Notes under the pieces: generated by a model
What the model saw: the letters and a program-made list of their open reading frames with translations, nothing else
Databases searched by the model: none
What the model was told of the DNA's origin: nothing
Assembly: GCA_016713875.1 (NCBI GenBank)
Contig: JADJOI010000003.1
Coordinates: forward strand, 806,001 to 870,000
Direction of reading: 5' to 3'
Length of the DNA stretch: 64,000 bases
Source of the DNA: Flavobacteriales bacterium
Lineage (GTDB): Bacteria; Bacteroidota; Bacteroidia; Flavobacteriales_F; PHOS-HE28
Shown: positions 8,424 through 15,870 of the stretch, one piece after another
Position numbering within the stretch: the first letter of the stretch is position 1
Layout: each line of letters begins with the position of its first letter
Made by a program: the position numbers and the translations under genes

Positions 8424-8969
8424 TCAGCGTTCGATGACGAGCTTGTCCAGATGCGAGGGACGCAGCTTTCCGGTGCTCTTGAAGAACCAGTCCTTCAGGC
8501 CGTAGTGGTAGCCCCGCTGGAGTCCGGTGCGGTAGGTGCCCAGAAGGCCGCGCCGTCCGCTGAGCTTCTGAAGCGCGCGCGTGAGCTTGGCCTCGGTCTC
8601 ATCCGCAGTGGTCCCGGGTTCGTTCTTGGCGGCCCACTTCTTCACCACATCGTAGAGCTGCTGTTTGGTCATCATGCGGTTGTTGTTGGTCACGGCCGTC
8701 ATGATGGCAGTGTCCCATCCGCTGAGCCGATACCCACCGCCCGTGATCGTCCGCTTCTTCCGACGGCCCGGTTTCCGCTTGCTACCGGCGGCTGCTTTAC
8801 GGGTGGACTTCTTGTTGTCCTCGGGGACAGGTTTGCCGGCGCGAAGGGCCCGAAGTTCGCGGAGGGCCTTCTTCACGCCTTCCAGCTGGTAGGCCAAACG
8901 TCGGCGTTCGCCGCGGTAATGTTGCAGCAGTTGATGGATGTCTTTTTCAGAGAAACGCTTCGTTGCCAT
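8424..8969 (-). CDS. basic hypothetical protein, probably DNA-binding
   Basis: A 181-residue protein in three parts: an N-terminal charged helix likely to form a coiled coil (about residues 5-45, YRGERRRLAYQLEGVKKAL), a Lys/Arg-rich linker at about 50-75 (KRKPGRRKKRT), and a C-terminal region from about 80 with the look of a small winged-helix (MMTKQQLYDVVKKWA). The H-NS-like layout of oligomerisation helix, basic linker and binding domain suggests a nucleoid-associated or regulatory protein. I do not recognise a named family. It is monocistronic, with a terminator after it and a TAAGTTCG element some 45 bases before its ATG. Confidence 0.75.
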   Translation of the reverse strand: MATKRFSEKDIHQLLQHYRGERRRLAYQLEGVKKALRELRALRAGKPVPEDNKKSTRKAAAGSKRKPGRRKKRTITGGGYRLSGWDTAIMTAVTNNNRMMTKQQLYDVVKKWAAKNEPGTTADETEAKLTRALQKLSGRRGLLGTYRTGLQRGYHYGLKDWFFKSTGKLRPSHLDKLVIER

Positions 8970-9073
8970 TCCTTTCGTGTTTAAGTGAGGCGTTGTGGAG
9001 CAGAAAACAGGGCGAACTTAAAGCATTCCTCGGCAAACCTCACAGGAACCGCTTCATCGGCAATGTGCATCCA

Positions 9074-10126
9074 TCAGTGGATCCGAATGCCGGGCGGGCC
9101 TTGCGCAAGCATGCCGATCCGCTTGGCCATGGTCCCGGTGCGCTCGATCATGCGTTGTACGTCCTCCACAGCGCTTGGATCGATGGCGATCAGCAGGCCG
9201 CCGTTCGTCTGGGGGTCCGCGGCGAGGATCATGCGTTCCATGGTGTTCGCGCCCTCGACGTGGGCATGCACGGACCTCCAGTTGCGCATTCCTCCGTCGG
9301 CGTAGACACCCTTGGCCAGAAGATCCGATGCGCCTTCGATGATGGGGATGGCGTCCCATTCAAGTTCTGCGGAACAACCCGATCCCGCGCACATTTCCCA
9401 GAGGTGCCCCAACAGACCGAAGCCGGTCACATCCGTCATGGCGTGCACGGAGTCGACGGTCCCCAGGATGCTGCCGATCCGGTTCAATTCGGTGAGCCGT
9501 GCGGTGAGCGCTTGGAGGCCCACGGGGTCCAGCTGGCGGCGCTTCAGGGCAGTGGCCAGCACGCCGGTACCGAGCGGTTTGGTGAGCAGGAGCACGTCTC
9601 CGGCCCGGGCGGTGTCGTTGCGTTTCACGTGCGCGCGCCGAACCGCGCCGGTGACGGCCAGGCCGAAGAACGGTTCGGGGGCATCGATGCTATGGCCGCC
9701 CGCGAGGGCGATCCCCGCGTCGTGGCACGCATCACGCCCGCCCTCGACCACTTCGGCGGCCAATTCGGGCGGCAGCTTGTCGGCCGGCCAGCCCAGCACC
9801 GCGATCGCGAAAAGGGGTGATCCCCCCATCGCGTAGACGTCACTCAGGGCGTTCGCCGCGGCGATCCTGCCGAAGAGACGTGCGTCATCGACGATGGGGG
9901 TGAAGAAGTCCACGGTGCTGATCAGGGCCTGGTCGCCGTCCAGGTCATAGATGGCGGCGTCATCCTTGGTGGCCGGTCCCACGAGCAACCGGGGGTCGAC
10001 GACATGGGCGCGATCGCTGCGAAGGATGCGGTCGAGCAGGTCGGGCGCCAGCTTGCAGCCGCAGCCGGAGCCGCGGCTGAACTGCGTGAGCGGTATCGGG
10101 GATTCAGCGGAGTTCGGCGCGGACAT
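9074..10126 (-). CDS. selD: selenide, water dikinase
   Basis: A 350-residue enzyme that makes selenophosphate from selenide and ATP. The N-terminal catalytic loop GSGCGCKLAP carries Cys where some homologues have selenocysteine. DDAAIYDLDGDQALISTVDFF and the downstream ATP-binding DVTGFGLLGHLWEM region are typical. I chose ATG 10124-10126; the frame is open further upstream but only inside mnmH. It overlaps the end of mnmH by 23 bases, so both are probably one unit making 2-selenouridine. No selA, selB or selC is seen in the window. Confidence 0.93.
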   Translation of the reverse strand: MSAPNSAESPIPLTQFSRGSGCGCKLAPDLLDRILRSDRAHVVDPRLLVGPATKDDAAIYDLDGDQALISTVDFFTPIVDDARLFGRIAAANALSDVYAMGGSPLFAIAVLGWPADKLPPELAAEVVEGGRDACHDAGIALAGGHSIDAPEPFFGLAVTGAVRRAHVKRNDTARAGDVLLLTKPLGTGVLATALKRRQLDPVGLQALTARLTELNRIGSILGTVDSVHAMTDVTGFGLLGHLWEMCAGSGCSAELEWDAIPIIEGASDLLAKGVYADGGMRNWRSVHAHVEGANTMERMILAADPQTNGGLLIAIDPSAVEDVQRMIERTGTMAKRIGMLAQGPPGIRIH

Positions 10127-11138
10127 GGTCGGCGAGTTGTTGGGCGAGGCCGCGAAGATCGGTGCCACGTCCCGGGACGGTGCGGACCCGCGCGGGGCCG
10201 CGTTCACCCGCGCCATGCAGGTAGGCCTTGTCGTAGTACTTCAGGGTGATCCGCGCCACCTCGGCGAGGTCTCCGCGGTCCAAGGCCTCCAGCGCAGCCT
10301 TGCAGTGCTGCGGGCCCAATCGCTTCTCGATCCGGCGAACGGGCTCGCGGAGCTCCTCCACCGGGGTGGCGCCGTAGTCCATCACCAAGCGTTCCACCCT
10401 GTCCTCGACCGGCATGTCCACGAAGAACAGGTCGCTGCTGCGCATGCGCGCGTGGAACACGTCCGGTATGCGCACCCGCCCGATCATCAGGCTCTCGTCC
10501 TCGACCCAGACAGGTCGTTGCGGGTCCAAGGCCCCCAACTTCAGCCAAAGAAGATTCTCGAAGTGCTCGGTGCTGGGCTGCGGGCCCTGCCCGAGCCCAC
10601 CGAAGGCCGAACCCTTGTGTTGCGCGAGCCCCTCGAGGTCCACGACCTGCTCACCCAGATCCCTCAACAAGGCCAGCAGCTCGGTCTTGCCGCTGCCCGT
10701 GTAGCCACCCAGGACCCGCAGGTCCCAGGGCCGGGCGAACCGATCCTGGATGTGCCCACGGAACGCCTTGTATCCGCCGCGAAGCGTGCGCACCTCGGCG
10801 AATCCGGCCTTGTCGAGGAGCCAGGCCACGCTGCCGCTGCGTTCTCCTCCGCGCCAACAATGCACGGCGATCCGACCATCGGTCGCGATCGCGCGGGTAC
10901 GTTCCACCAGATCGCCCAGCCGGGGACCGACAAGCCGAAGACCGAGCAGCACGGCCTCATCACGCCCACGTTGTTTGTAACAGGTGCCGACCTCAGTGCG
11001 CTCCGTGTCCGAGAACAGCGGAACGTTGATGCTGCCCGGGATGTGCCCGCGGGCGTGTTCTGCAGGGGAGCGCACATCGATCAACGGAACGCGGTCCTCC
11101 TGCACCAACAGGTCAGCGGGTGGGAGAGGACGGATCAT
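10104..11138 (-). CDS. mnmH: tRNA 2-selenouridine synthase
   Basis: A 344-residue protein (YbbB/SelU) that replaces sulfur by selenium in the wobble uridine of some tRNAs, using selenophosphate from SelD. An N-terminal rhodanese domain ends in the catalytic Cys loop HCWRGGERSGS, and a P-loop domain follows (GGYTGSGKTELL). I chose ATG 11136-11138 (MIRPLPPADLLVQ); the 99 residues open upstream are a shadow of the GDSL gene. It overlaps that gene's end by 26 bases and selD by 23. Confidence 0.93.
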   Translation of the reverse strand: MIRPLPPADLLVQEDRVPLIDVRSPAEHARGHIPGSINVPLFSDTERTEVGTCYKQRGRDEAVLLGLRLVGPRLGDLVERTRAIATDGRIAVHCWRGGERSGSVAWLLDKAGFAEVRTLRGGYKAFRGHIQDRFARPWDLRVLGGYTGSGKTELLALLRDLGEQVVDLEGLAQHKGSAFGGLGQGPQPSTEHFENLLWLKLGALDPQRPVWVEDESLMIGRVRIPDVFHARMRSSDLFFVDMPVEDRVERLVMDYGATPVEELREPVRRIEKRLGPQHCKAALEALDRGDLAEVARITLKYYDKAYLHGAGERGPARVRTVPGRGTDLRGLAQQLADHVRAELR

Positions 11139-12009
11139 GGCCGAAGGTATTCGCGGGCGCCGACGGGCTGATGATCTCCACCAGGACATCGGCCAGTACG
11201 GCCTGGCCGCGGTCGTTGAGGTGGATCCGGTCGGTGTACAACGCGCTGTCCATGCGTCCGAGCAACGGCACGACGGGAACGTTCCACGCCGAGAGGGAGT
11301 CCAGGATGCGTGCGCCACGGTCGTCGTACCGGCCCATGGCCAGTTCGCCCAGCTCGGGATGAAGGACCACGGTGAGTGGCAGATCTCGGACGACGGCAGT
11401 GTCCCGAAGGTCGCTCCAGCCTGTGGCGAATCCATAGTGGCTTCGTGGTGGTCTCCGGTCCCTGAAGCAATGCGTCCTCCTGTGCAGTTCGGCCGAGAGA
11501 GCGGATCGCGGGCGCTCGGCCGGATAGGAGGGGTGATGACCGACCACAGGCTCGAAGGTCATCCTGTCATAAGCGTCGTGGCTGCTTAGAACGATGACCA
11601 CGGCGTCCGCCTGCAGCAGGCCATTTGCTCGGATCCACGCCATCGCGTTCTCGGTGCCCCAGCTGCCTGCGCTGAGGTTGATCAGGTCGATCCCTGTCCG
11701 CCGTGCGGCCCGCTCCGTGGCCAGGCTGTCCTGGGTGGTCTGCTGTCCCCCGTTGATCACCGAATCGCCGATGATGAGCACGCGGCGGCCGCGCTTGGGA
11801 CCGATCGGCGGCGACCGAAGCCCGAGCGCGTTGGTCACGTAATGGATGGGCCCGCACCACACATCCTGATCGGGGCGCATCAGGTACTCGTACCGGGGAT
11901 CGGCCACGAACAGGGGATGGTCCAGCCGGCCCAGGCCCCTGAGCACGATCTCTGTGATGGCCAGGCTGGTCAGGAGGACGATCGTCAGGAGCACCCCTCT
12001 GCGGCGCAT
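11113..12009 (-). CDS. membrane-anchored SGNH/GDSL-hydrolase-like protein
   Basis: A 298-residue protein. An N-terminal signal anchor (RRRGVLLTIVLLTSLAITEI) is followed by an SGNH fold: GDSVINGG in block I, a Gly/Asn region (LINLSAGSWGTENAMAW) and a C-terminal Asp-x-x-His block (YTDRIHLNDRG). Such enzymes are esterases or O-acetyl transfer enzymes acting on sugars or lipids; the substrate here is unknown. I chose ATG 12007-12009. Its 3' end overlaps mnmH by 26 bases, which links it to the selenium pair in one transcript although no functional link is known. Confidence 0.75.
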   Translation of the reverse strand: MRRRGVLLTIVLLTSLAITEIVLRGLGRLDHPLFVADPRYEYLMRPDQDVWCGPIHYVTNALGLRSPPIGPKRGRRVLIIGDSVINGGQQTTQDSLATERAARRTGIDLINLSAGSWGTENAMAWIRANGLLQADAVVIVLSSHDAYDRMTFEPVVGHHPSYPAERPRSALSAELHRRTHCFRDRRPPRSHYGFATGWSDLRDTAVVRDLPLTVVLHPELGELAMGRYDDRGARILDSLSAWNVPVVPLLGRMDSALYTDRIHLNDRGQAVLADVLVEIISPSAPANTFGHDPSSPTR

Positions 12010-12043
12010 GCGTCGAAGATCGCACCGTCCGGCCTGAAACGAG

Positions 12044-12067
12044 GAAGGCGGGCTCGTGCCCGCCTTC
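12044..12067 (-). terminator. hairpin terminator after the lipoprotein gene
   Basis: A 9-base perfect stem GAAGGCGGG / CCCGCCTTC with a 6-base loop lies 20 bases beyond the lipoprotein stop at 12088. It is followed on the minus strand by a short CGTTTC stretch. Confidence 0.5.
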
Positions 12068-12087
12068 AGTTCGCGTTCCGGCACCGG

Positions 12088-12675
12088 TCAGTCCACCACC
12101 ACAGGTGTGAAGTCCGGTGCGATGTCCGTTTCTCCGCCGGCGTTGCTGATGTCGCCGTTGGATACGCCGGGTGCCGCCTTGTCCGGTTCGTGGCGAAGGG
12201 TGAGCAGCATGGAACCGGCGCTGGAGGCGCCGACCGTCCAGATCGAGCGAAGACCGATGGGGCGGCCGTTCACGTCCGCATCGTCGTAGGCGACGGTGAT
12301 GTTCACCCCGGTGGGTTGGAAGAAGAACTGGTGCTCGGCGCCTTCATCTTCGATCTCGTGGGTGATGGTGTCCGCCGGGCTGGCGCTCTCATCGAGCACG
12401 TCGATCTCCACATGGTACACGGAATCGGCCGAAAGGGTGTCCACCTCCAGAACGGGGTCGTTGCCACCGGGGCCGTCGATGTCCCGGTAGGTCCAGTGTT
12501 TATGCTCGGTGCCGCCCGCCGAGTGGAAGTGAAGGCGAACGGTGGTGATGAGCTCTTCTTCGTTGGCCGGAGGGCCACTGGTCCCGGGTTCGTCCTTTTT
12601 GCACCCGGGCAAGATGAAGGTGAGGGGAAGGAGGAAGGCCAGGCCGCGCCGGGCGGCGTCGAACGTCGTTGTCAT
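12088..12675 (-). CDS. lipoprotein of the 'type 1 periplasmic binding fold' group, function unknown
   Basis: A 195-residue lipoprotein with a clear lipobox (FILPGC, then KKDEPG). The following NEEELITTVRLHF and the C-terminal acidic beta-rich part (HEIEDEGAEHQFFFQPTGV, GGETDIAPDF) match a small family common in Flavobacteriales, often annotated loosely as a periplasmic binding fold and, from memory, found beside TonB-dependent receptors. I chose ATG 12673-12675 because the lipoprotein signal begins there. It sits 131 bases downstream of the small membrane gene at 12807-13112; no receptor is in the window. Confidence 0.7.
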   Translation of the reverse strand: MTTTFDAARRGLAFLLPLTFILPGCKKDEPGTSGPPANEEELITTVRLHFHSAGGTEHKHWTYRDIDGPGGNDPVLEVDTLSADSVYHVEIDVLDESASPADTITHEIEDEGAEHQFFFQPTGVNITVAYDDADVNGRPIGLRSIWTVGASSAGSMLLTLRHEPDKAAPGVSNGDISNAGGETDIAPDFTPVVVD

Positions 12676-12806
12676 GGCAAGGAATGATGTGGCGCAGTGC
12701 GCCGGTGGGTTGATGGTCGGAACTGCACCCGGCTCTGGATGACGCCGGGTGTGAGGGCCTCTCTCAAAGCCCTGGGCTGCACGGACCGGTCCGGTCCGGC
12801 GATGGA

Positions 12807-13112
12807 TCAACCGCGCAGTGGAGGTCCCCGATCGGAAGGGATCCGCGCCGGATCCGCCAGCTTGGAACGCTCGCAGGCGTTCACCGCTTCCCAGGCGAGC
12901 GCCACAGGAGGCTGGATGACCGCTGCGACCGCTGCGAGCGCGGTGGGAAGGCCTTCGGAACAGAGCGAACAGGACTCGGAGAGCGTCGGCCCCTGGCCGG
13001 TATGCGTCACATCGTCCGCATGAATGGCCAGATGCCAGCCATCACGCCCCACACCGCCCAACAGCAGCAGGGCGATGAGGACGAAGGCACGCACCGGGCG
13101 CAAGCGCTCCAT
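12807..13112 (-). CDS. small membrane protein with CxxC, function unknown
   Basis: A 101-residue protein with a signal or membrane helix (VRAFVLIALLLLGGVG), a His/Asp-rich short stretch (WHLAIHADDVTH), a CSLC pair and a second hydrophobic stretch. It ends in RGPPLRG, a tail I associate with short proteins beside metal- or TonB-linked lipoproteins in this phylum. The His and Cys residues hint at metal binding. I chose ATG 13110-13112, since an exact TAnnTTTG element ends 5 bases before it. Confidence 0.6.
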   Translation of the reverse strand: MERLRPVRAFVLIALLLLGGVGRDGWHLAIHADDVTHTGQGPTLSESCSLCSEGLPTALAAVAAVIQPPVALAWEAVNACERSKLADPARIPSDRGPPLRG

Positions 13113-13117
13113 GCCCG

Positions 13118-13125
13118 CAAACCTA
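13118..13125 (-). promoter_or_regulatory. TAnnTTTG -7 element before the small CxxC gene
   Basis: On the minus strand TAGGTTTG is an exact TAnnTTTG match, 5 bases before the ATG at 13112. It supports this start and a leaderless message. Confidence 0.55.
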
Positions 13126-13147
13126 ATCACGAACGCACCGGACCGGC

Positions 13148-13900
13148 TCAGACCTGGGGGATGAGCGCCAGCAGGCGGCTCATGTAAGTGCGGCCGATGG
13201 GGATGCGCTTGGCGCCCCCCTCCAGGACCACATCGCCGTCGTCAATGCTCTCGATCCGGTCCAGCCGCACGATGTGGGAGCGGTGGATCCGCATGAAGTC
13301 GCGCGTGGGAAGCATGGTCTCGAACTCCTGCATGGTGCCGTGCACCACATAGCGGCGGTCCTTCAGGTGGAAGGAGGCATAGTCCTTCAGGGCCTCGACG
13401 TGCTCGATCTCGCGGAAGGCGACACGCATCGCGCGCCCCCTGTGCTTGATGAACACATGCTCATCATCCTGGCCTTTGCCCACCGAGCGCTTCAGCCGGT
13501 CGCGTTCCATGCGGAGCTTGCTCTCCTCGCCCCCCTTGAAGAGCGCGATCTCGATGTTGGAGCGCAGGGCCGCCTCGGTGAACGGCTTCACGATGTAGCC
13601 CAAAGGTTCGGCCAGCTTGGCCTCATGGAGGGTGCTGTCCTCCGAGAACGCGGTCAGGAAGACCACGGGGATGCCCATGTTGGTGCGGATGACCTTGGCG
13701 GCCTCGATGCCGGTCATGGCGCTCCGCAGCCGGATGTCCATCAGTACCATGTCGGGTCGTTGCTCCATGGCCAGATCCACCGCTTCCGCAGCATCGCCGG
13801 TGCTGCCTGCCACATCATAGCCCAGCAGGGTGAGGCTGCGTTCGATGTCCTTGCGGATGAGGGCTTCGTCCTCGACGACCAGGATGCGGGGATGGTTCAT
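13148..13900 (-). CDS. LytTR-family response regulator
   Basis: A 250-residue two-domain regulator. The receiver domain has acidic D11/E12, phosphorylated D55 (LMDIRLRS), T83 and K105 (YIVKPF). A C-terminal LytTR DNA-binding domain from about residue 150 has the usual IEHVEALKDYASFHL and FMRIHRSHIV segments. Receivers of this type control cell-envelope and surface genes. No histidine kinase is next to it, so its partner is encoded elsewhere. It lies directly upstream of the small membrane and lipoprotein genes but has its own start region. Confidence 0.92.
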   Translation of the reverse strand: MNHPRILVVEDEALIRKDIERSLTLLGYDVAGSTGDAAEAVDLAMEQRPDMVLMDIRLRSAMTGIEAAKVIRTNMGIPVVFLTAFSEDSTLHEAKLAEPLGYIVKPFTEAALRSNIEIALFKGGEESKLRMERDRLKRSVGKGQDDEHVFIKHRGRAMRVAFREIEHVEALKDYASFHLKDRRYVVHGTMQEFETMLPTRDFMRIHRSHIVRLDRIESIDDGDVVLEGGAKRIPIGRTYMSRLLALIPQV

Positions 13901-14010
13901 GGGGCGAGGGTTTGAGCCGTCGGACCGACACCGGTCGAGGCTTACAACGATACGTGCCTCCGGACCGGTTGTTGTGCCGATCTCGACGAAGCGGGTCGGA
14001 TGAGCGATGT

Positions 14011-14040
14011 AGCGGGCATCCAGGACGAGGGATGCCCGCT
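14011..14040 (-). terminator. hairpin terminator after the SHIMGGELTY-type protein
   Basis: A perfect 11-base inverted repeat (AGCGGGCATCC / GGATGCCCGCT, loop AGGACGAG) lies 11 bases past the stop at 14052. It has no T tract on the minus strand. Confidence 0.5.
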
Positions 14041-14051
14041 CATCGAAAGGC

Positions 14052-15770
14052 TCAATGCTTCACCAGACGGATGGTGCCGGCCCCTGCGATCCGGATGAGG
14101 AAGGTGCCGGCGGGGAGGGCGTCGGTGGCCATCGATGTGCGGCCGTTGCTCACCGTCGCACGCTGCACGTCCACGGTCCTGCCGGTGGCATCCTCCACCA
14201 GCAGCGTCGTCGGTCCATCGGGCAGGCCCCCGATCGTCACCCGGCCCTGGCTCACCGGGTTGGGAGCCACCACCAGGCTGAGCTGCGAGCCTTCGGGCAC
14301 ACCTGTGGAGATGCCCGTGGGGAAGAAACCGTTCGGGTCGGCACCATGGTCAAGACCGGTGAAGCTCGGGTTCTGGGCGCTTAACGTGAAGCGATAGTAC
14401 CCGAGCATGGGCAGTCCAGGGTGGTCGAACACCACGCGGTATTCCCCGAAGGGTACGTTGACGAAAGCGAAGAGCCCATTGGCATCCGTGCGATCGAAAG
14501 CGACCGGTTCGTGGGAAGGCCACGCTTCGAGGAAGACGCTGACCCCTTCCCAAGGGGTGCCCTGCTGGCTGCGTACGATGCCGAGGTCGCCCAGATAGCC
14601 GCTCACATAGCCCGTACCGGCCAGGTTGCCCACGCCCACCAGCGTGATGTCGGCATCGATGGTGGAATCGCATACGGCGCTCAGCACCTCGGCGAAGTCC
14701 CAGTAGTGGGTGTTCAGGTGATAGGAGGTGGCGTGCCCCGGTGTGTTGGTGGAGTCGGGAATGGCGCGCAGGATGTACTGGCCGTTCGGCTGGCCGGAAA
14801 AGCTGTACTCGCCCTGGGCGTTCACCGGGGTGGTGCCGATCAGCGTGGAACTGAGGCTGTTGAGGCCGTATTCCCAGAGCTCCACGGAGCCGCTGCTGAC
14901 CGCGGCGCCTGTGGAGTCCATCACGGTGCCCGTGAAGCCGAGCACGGCCGAGGGGCAGCTCACCACCCAGAGCTGCACCTCGCGCGTCGTGCTGCCGATC
15001 CACACTCCGTTCCGGTACTCATCGATGCGATAGCCTACGACCCAGGCTCCGGCAGTCGTGGGGATCGCGCAATGGTTGCCGCCCGCCACGTCGAAGGCAT
15101 GGCCGTTCACGGTCGGGAAGGGGTCCGTGGGGCTGAACGGCGGGTTGTACGAGGCCGGTCCGAGCGTTCCGTTCTGCACCGGCACCATGCTGAAGAGGAG
15201 CGAATCCCCGTCCACATCGAAGGTGCTGTTGTCCTGGCAGAACATCACATTGGAGCAGATGAACGGCATCTGGAGCTCCTGGTACACCGGCGCGGAGTTG
15301 CAGGGTGCGTCCACGGTGTTGAGCCCGGCATGGAGGTAACTGTTCAGTTGGTCCGGCGTCACGAGGTTGGAGATCGCCGCGTTCCTGCAGCACGTGGTCC
15401 ACGTGAACTCGTAGTCCGGGCACGCCATGGGCAGCGAGATCGTGTCGCGGTAGACATAAACCTCCATCCCTGGGGCCTGTCCACCATCACAGGTCGACAG
15501 AAGGCCCGAACAGGGTGACGCGATGGTGGCCGTGTCGACCAAGTACACCGTCAACGATTGGCTGTAGCCGCATGCGCTGGAATTGATGTTCACGGTCTCC
15601 TGGGCCGAGACGGGAATGCCGGAACAATCCCTGTACAGCACGAGGCTGATGAGGTAGTCCGAGCCGCCGAGGCAGCGGTAGGTGAGCTCGCCGCCCATGA
15701 TGTGCGAAGCGCGGACCTCGGGACCGAGGCCGAGCATGAGCAATAGAAGGAAGGTGGAGAATTGGCGCAT
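14052..15770 (-). CDS. secreted Bacteroidota protein with T9SS sorting domain
   Basis: A 572-residue exported protein. After the signal peptide, the mature start ASHIMGGELTYRCLGGSDYL belongs to a very common Bacteroidota extracellular family with the segments LYRDCSG, TTCCRNAAI and DVDGDSLLFSMVP. The middle has an Ig-like or carboxypeptidase-regulatory-like domain (STGAAVSSGSVELWEYG). The C-terminus is a T9SS type A sorting domain starting near VAPNPVSQG and ending LPAGTFLIRIAGAGTIRLVKH. It is probably surface-attached or released; its role is unknown. Start ATG 15768-15770. Confidence 0.85.
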   Translation of the reverse strand: MRQFSTFLLLLMLGLGPEVRASHIMGGELTYRCLGGSDYLISLVLYRDCSGIPVSAQETVNINSSACGYSQSLTVYLVDTATIASPCSGLLSTCDGGQAPGMEVYVYRDTISLPMACPDYEFTWTTCCRNAAISNLVTPDQLNSYLHAGLNTVDAPCNSAPVYQELQMPFICSNVMFCQDNSTFDVDGDSLLFSMVPVQNGTLGPASYNPPFSPTDPFPTVNGHAFDVAGGNHCAIPTTAGAWVVGYRIDEYRNGVWIGSTTREVQLWVVSCPSAVLGFTGTVMDSTGAAVSSGSVELWEYGLNSLSSTLIGTTPVNAQGEYSFSGQPNGQYILRAIPDSTNTPGHATSYHLNTHYWDFAEVLSAVCDSTIDADITLVGVGNLAGTGYVSGYLGDLGIVRSQQGTPWEGVSVFLEAWPSHEPVAFDRTDANGLFAFVNVPFGEYRVVFDHPGLPMLGYYRFTLSAQNPSFTGLDHGADPNGFFPTGISTGVPEGSQLSLVVAPNPVSQGRVTIGGLPDGPTTLLVEDATGRTVDVQRATVSNGRTSMATDALPAGTFLIRIAGAGTIRLVKH

Positions 15771-15870
15771 GAGTGGTCCGGTTTAATGGTTGACGTCATG
15801 GGCTGCCGAGCAGTTGCCCACGGAGTGAAGATAGCGGCCCCGTAGCTTCGTGCGATCTGACCCTCGATCC

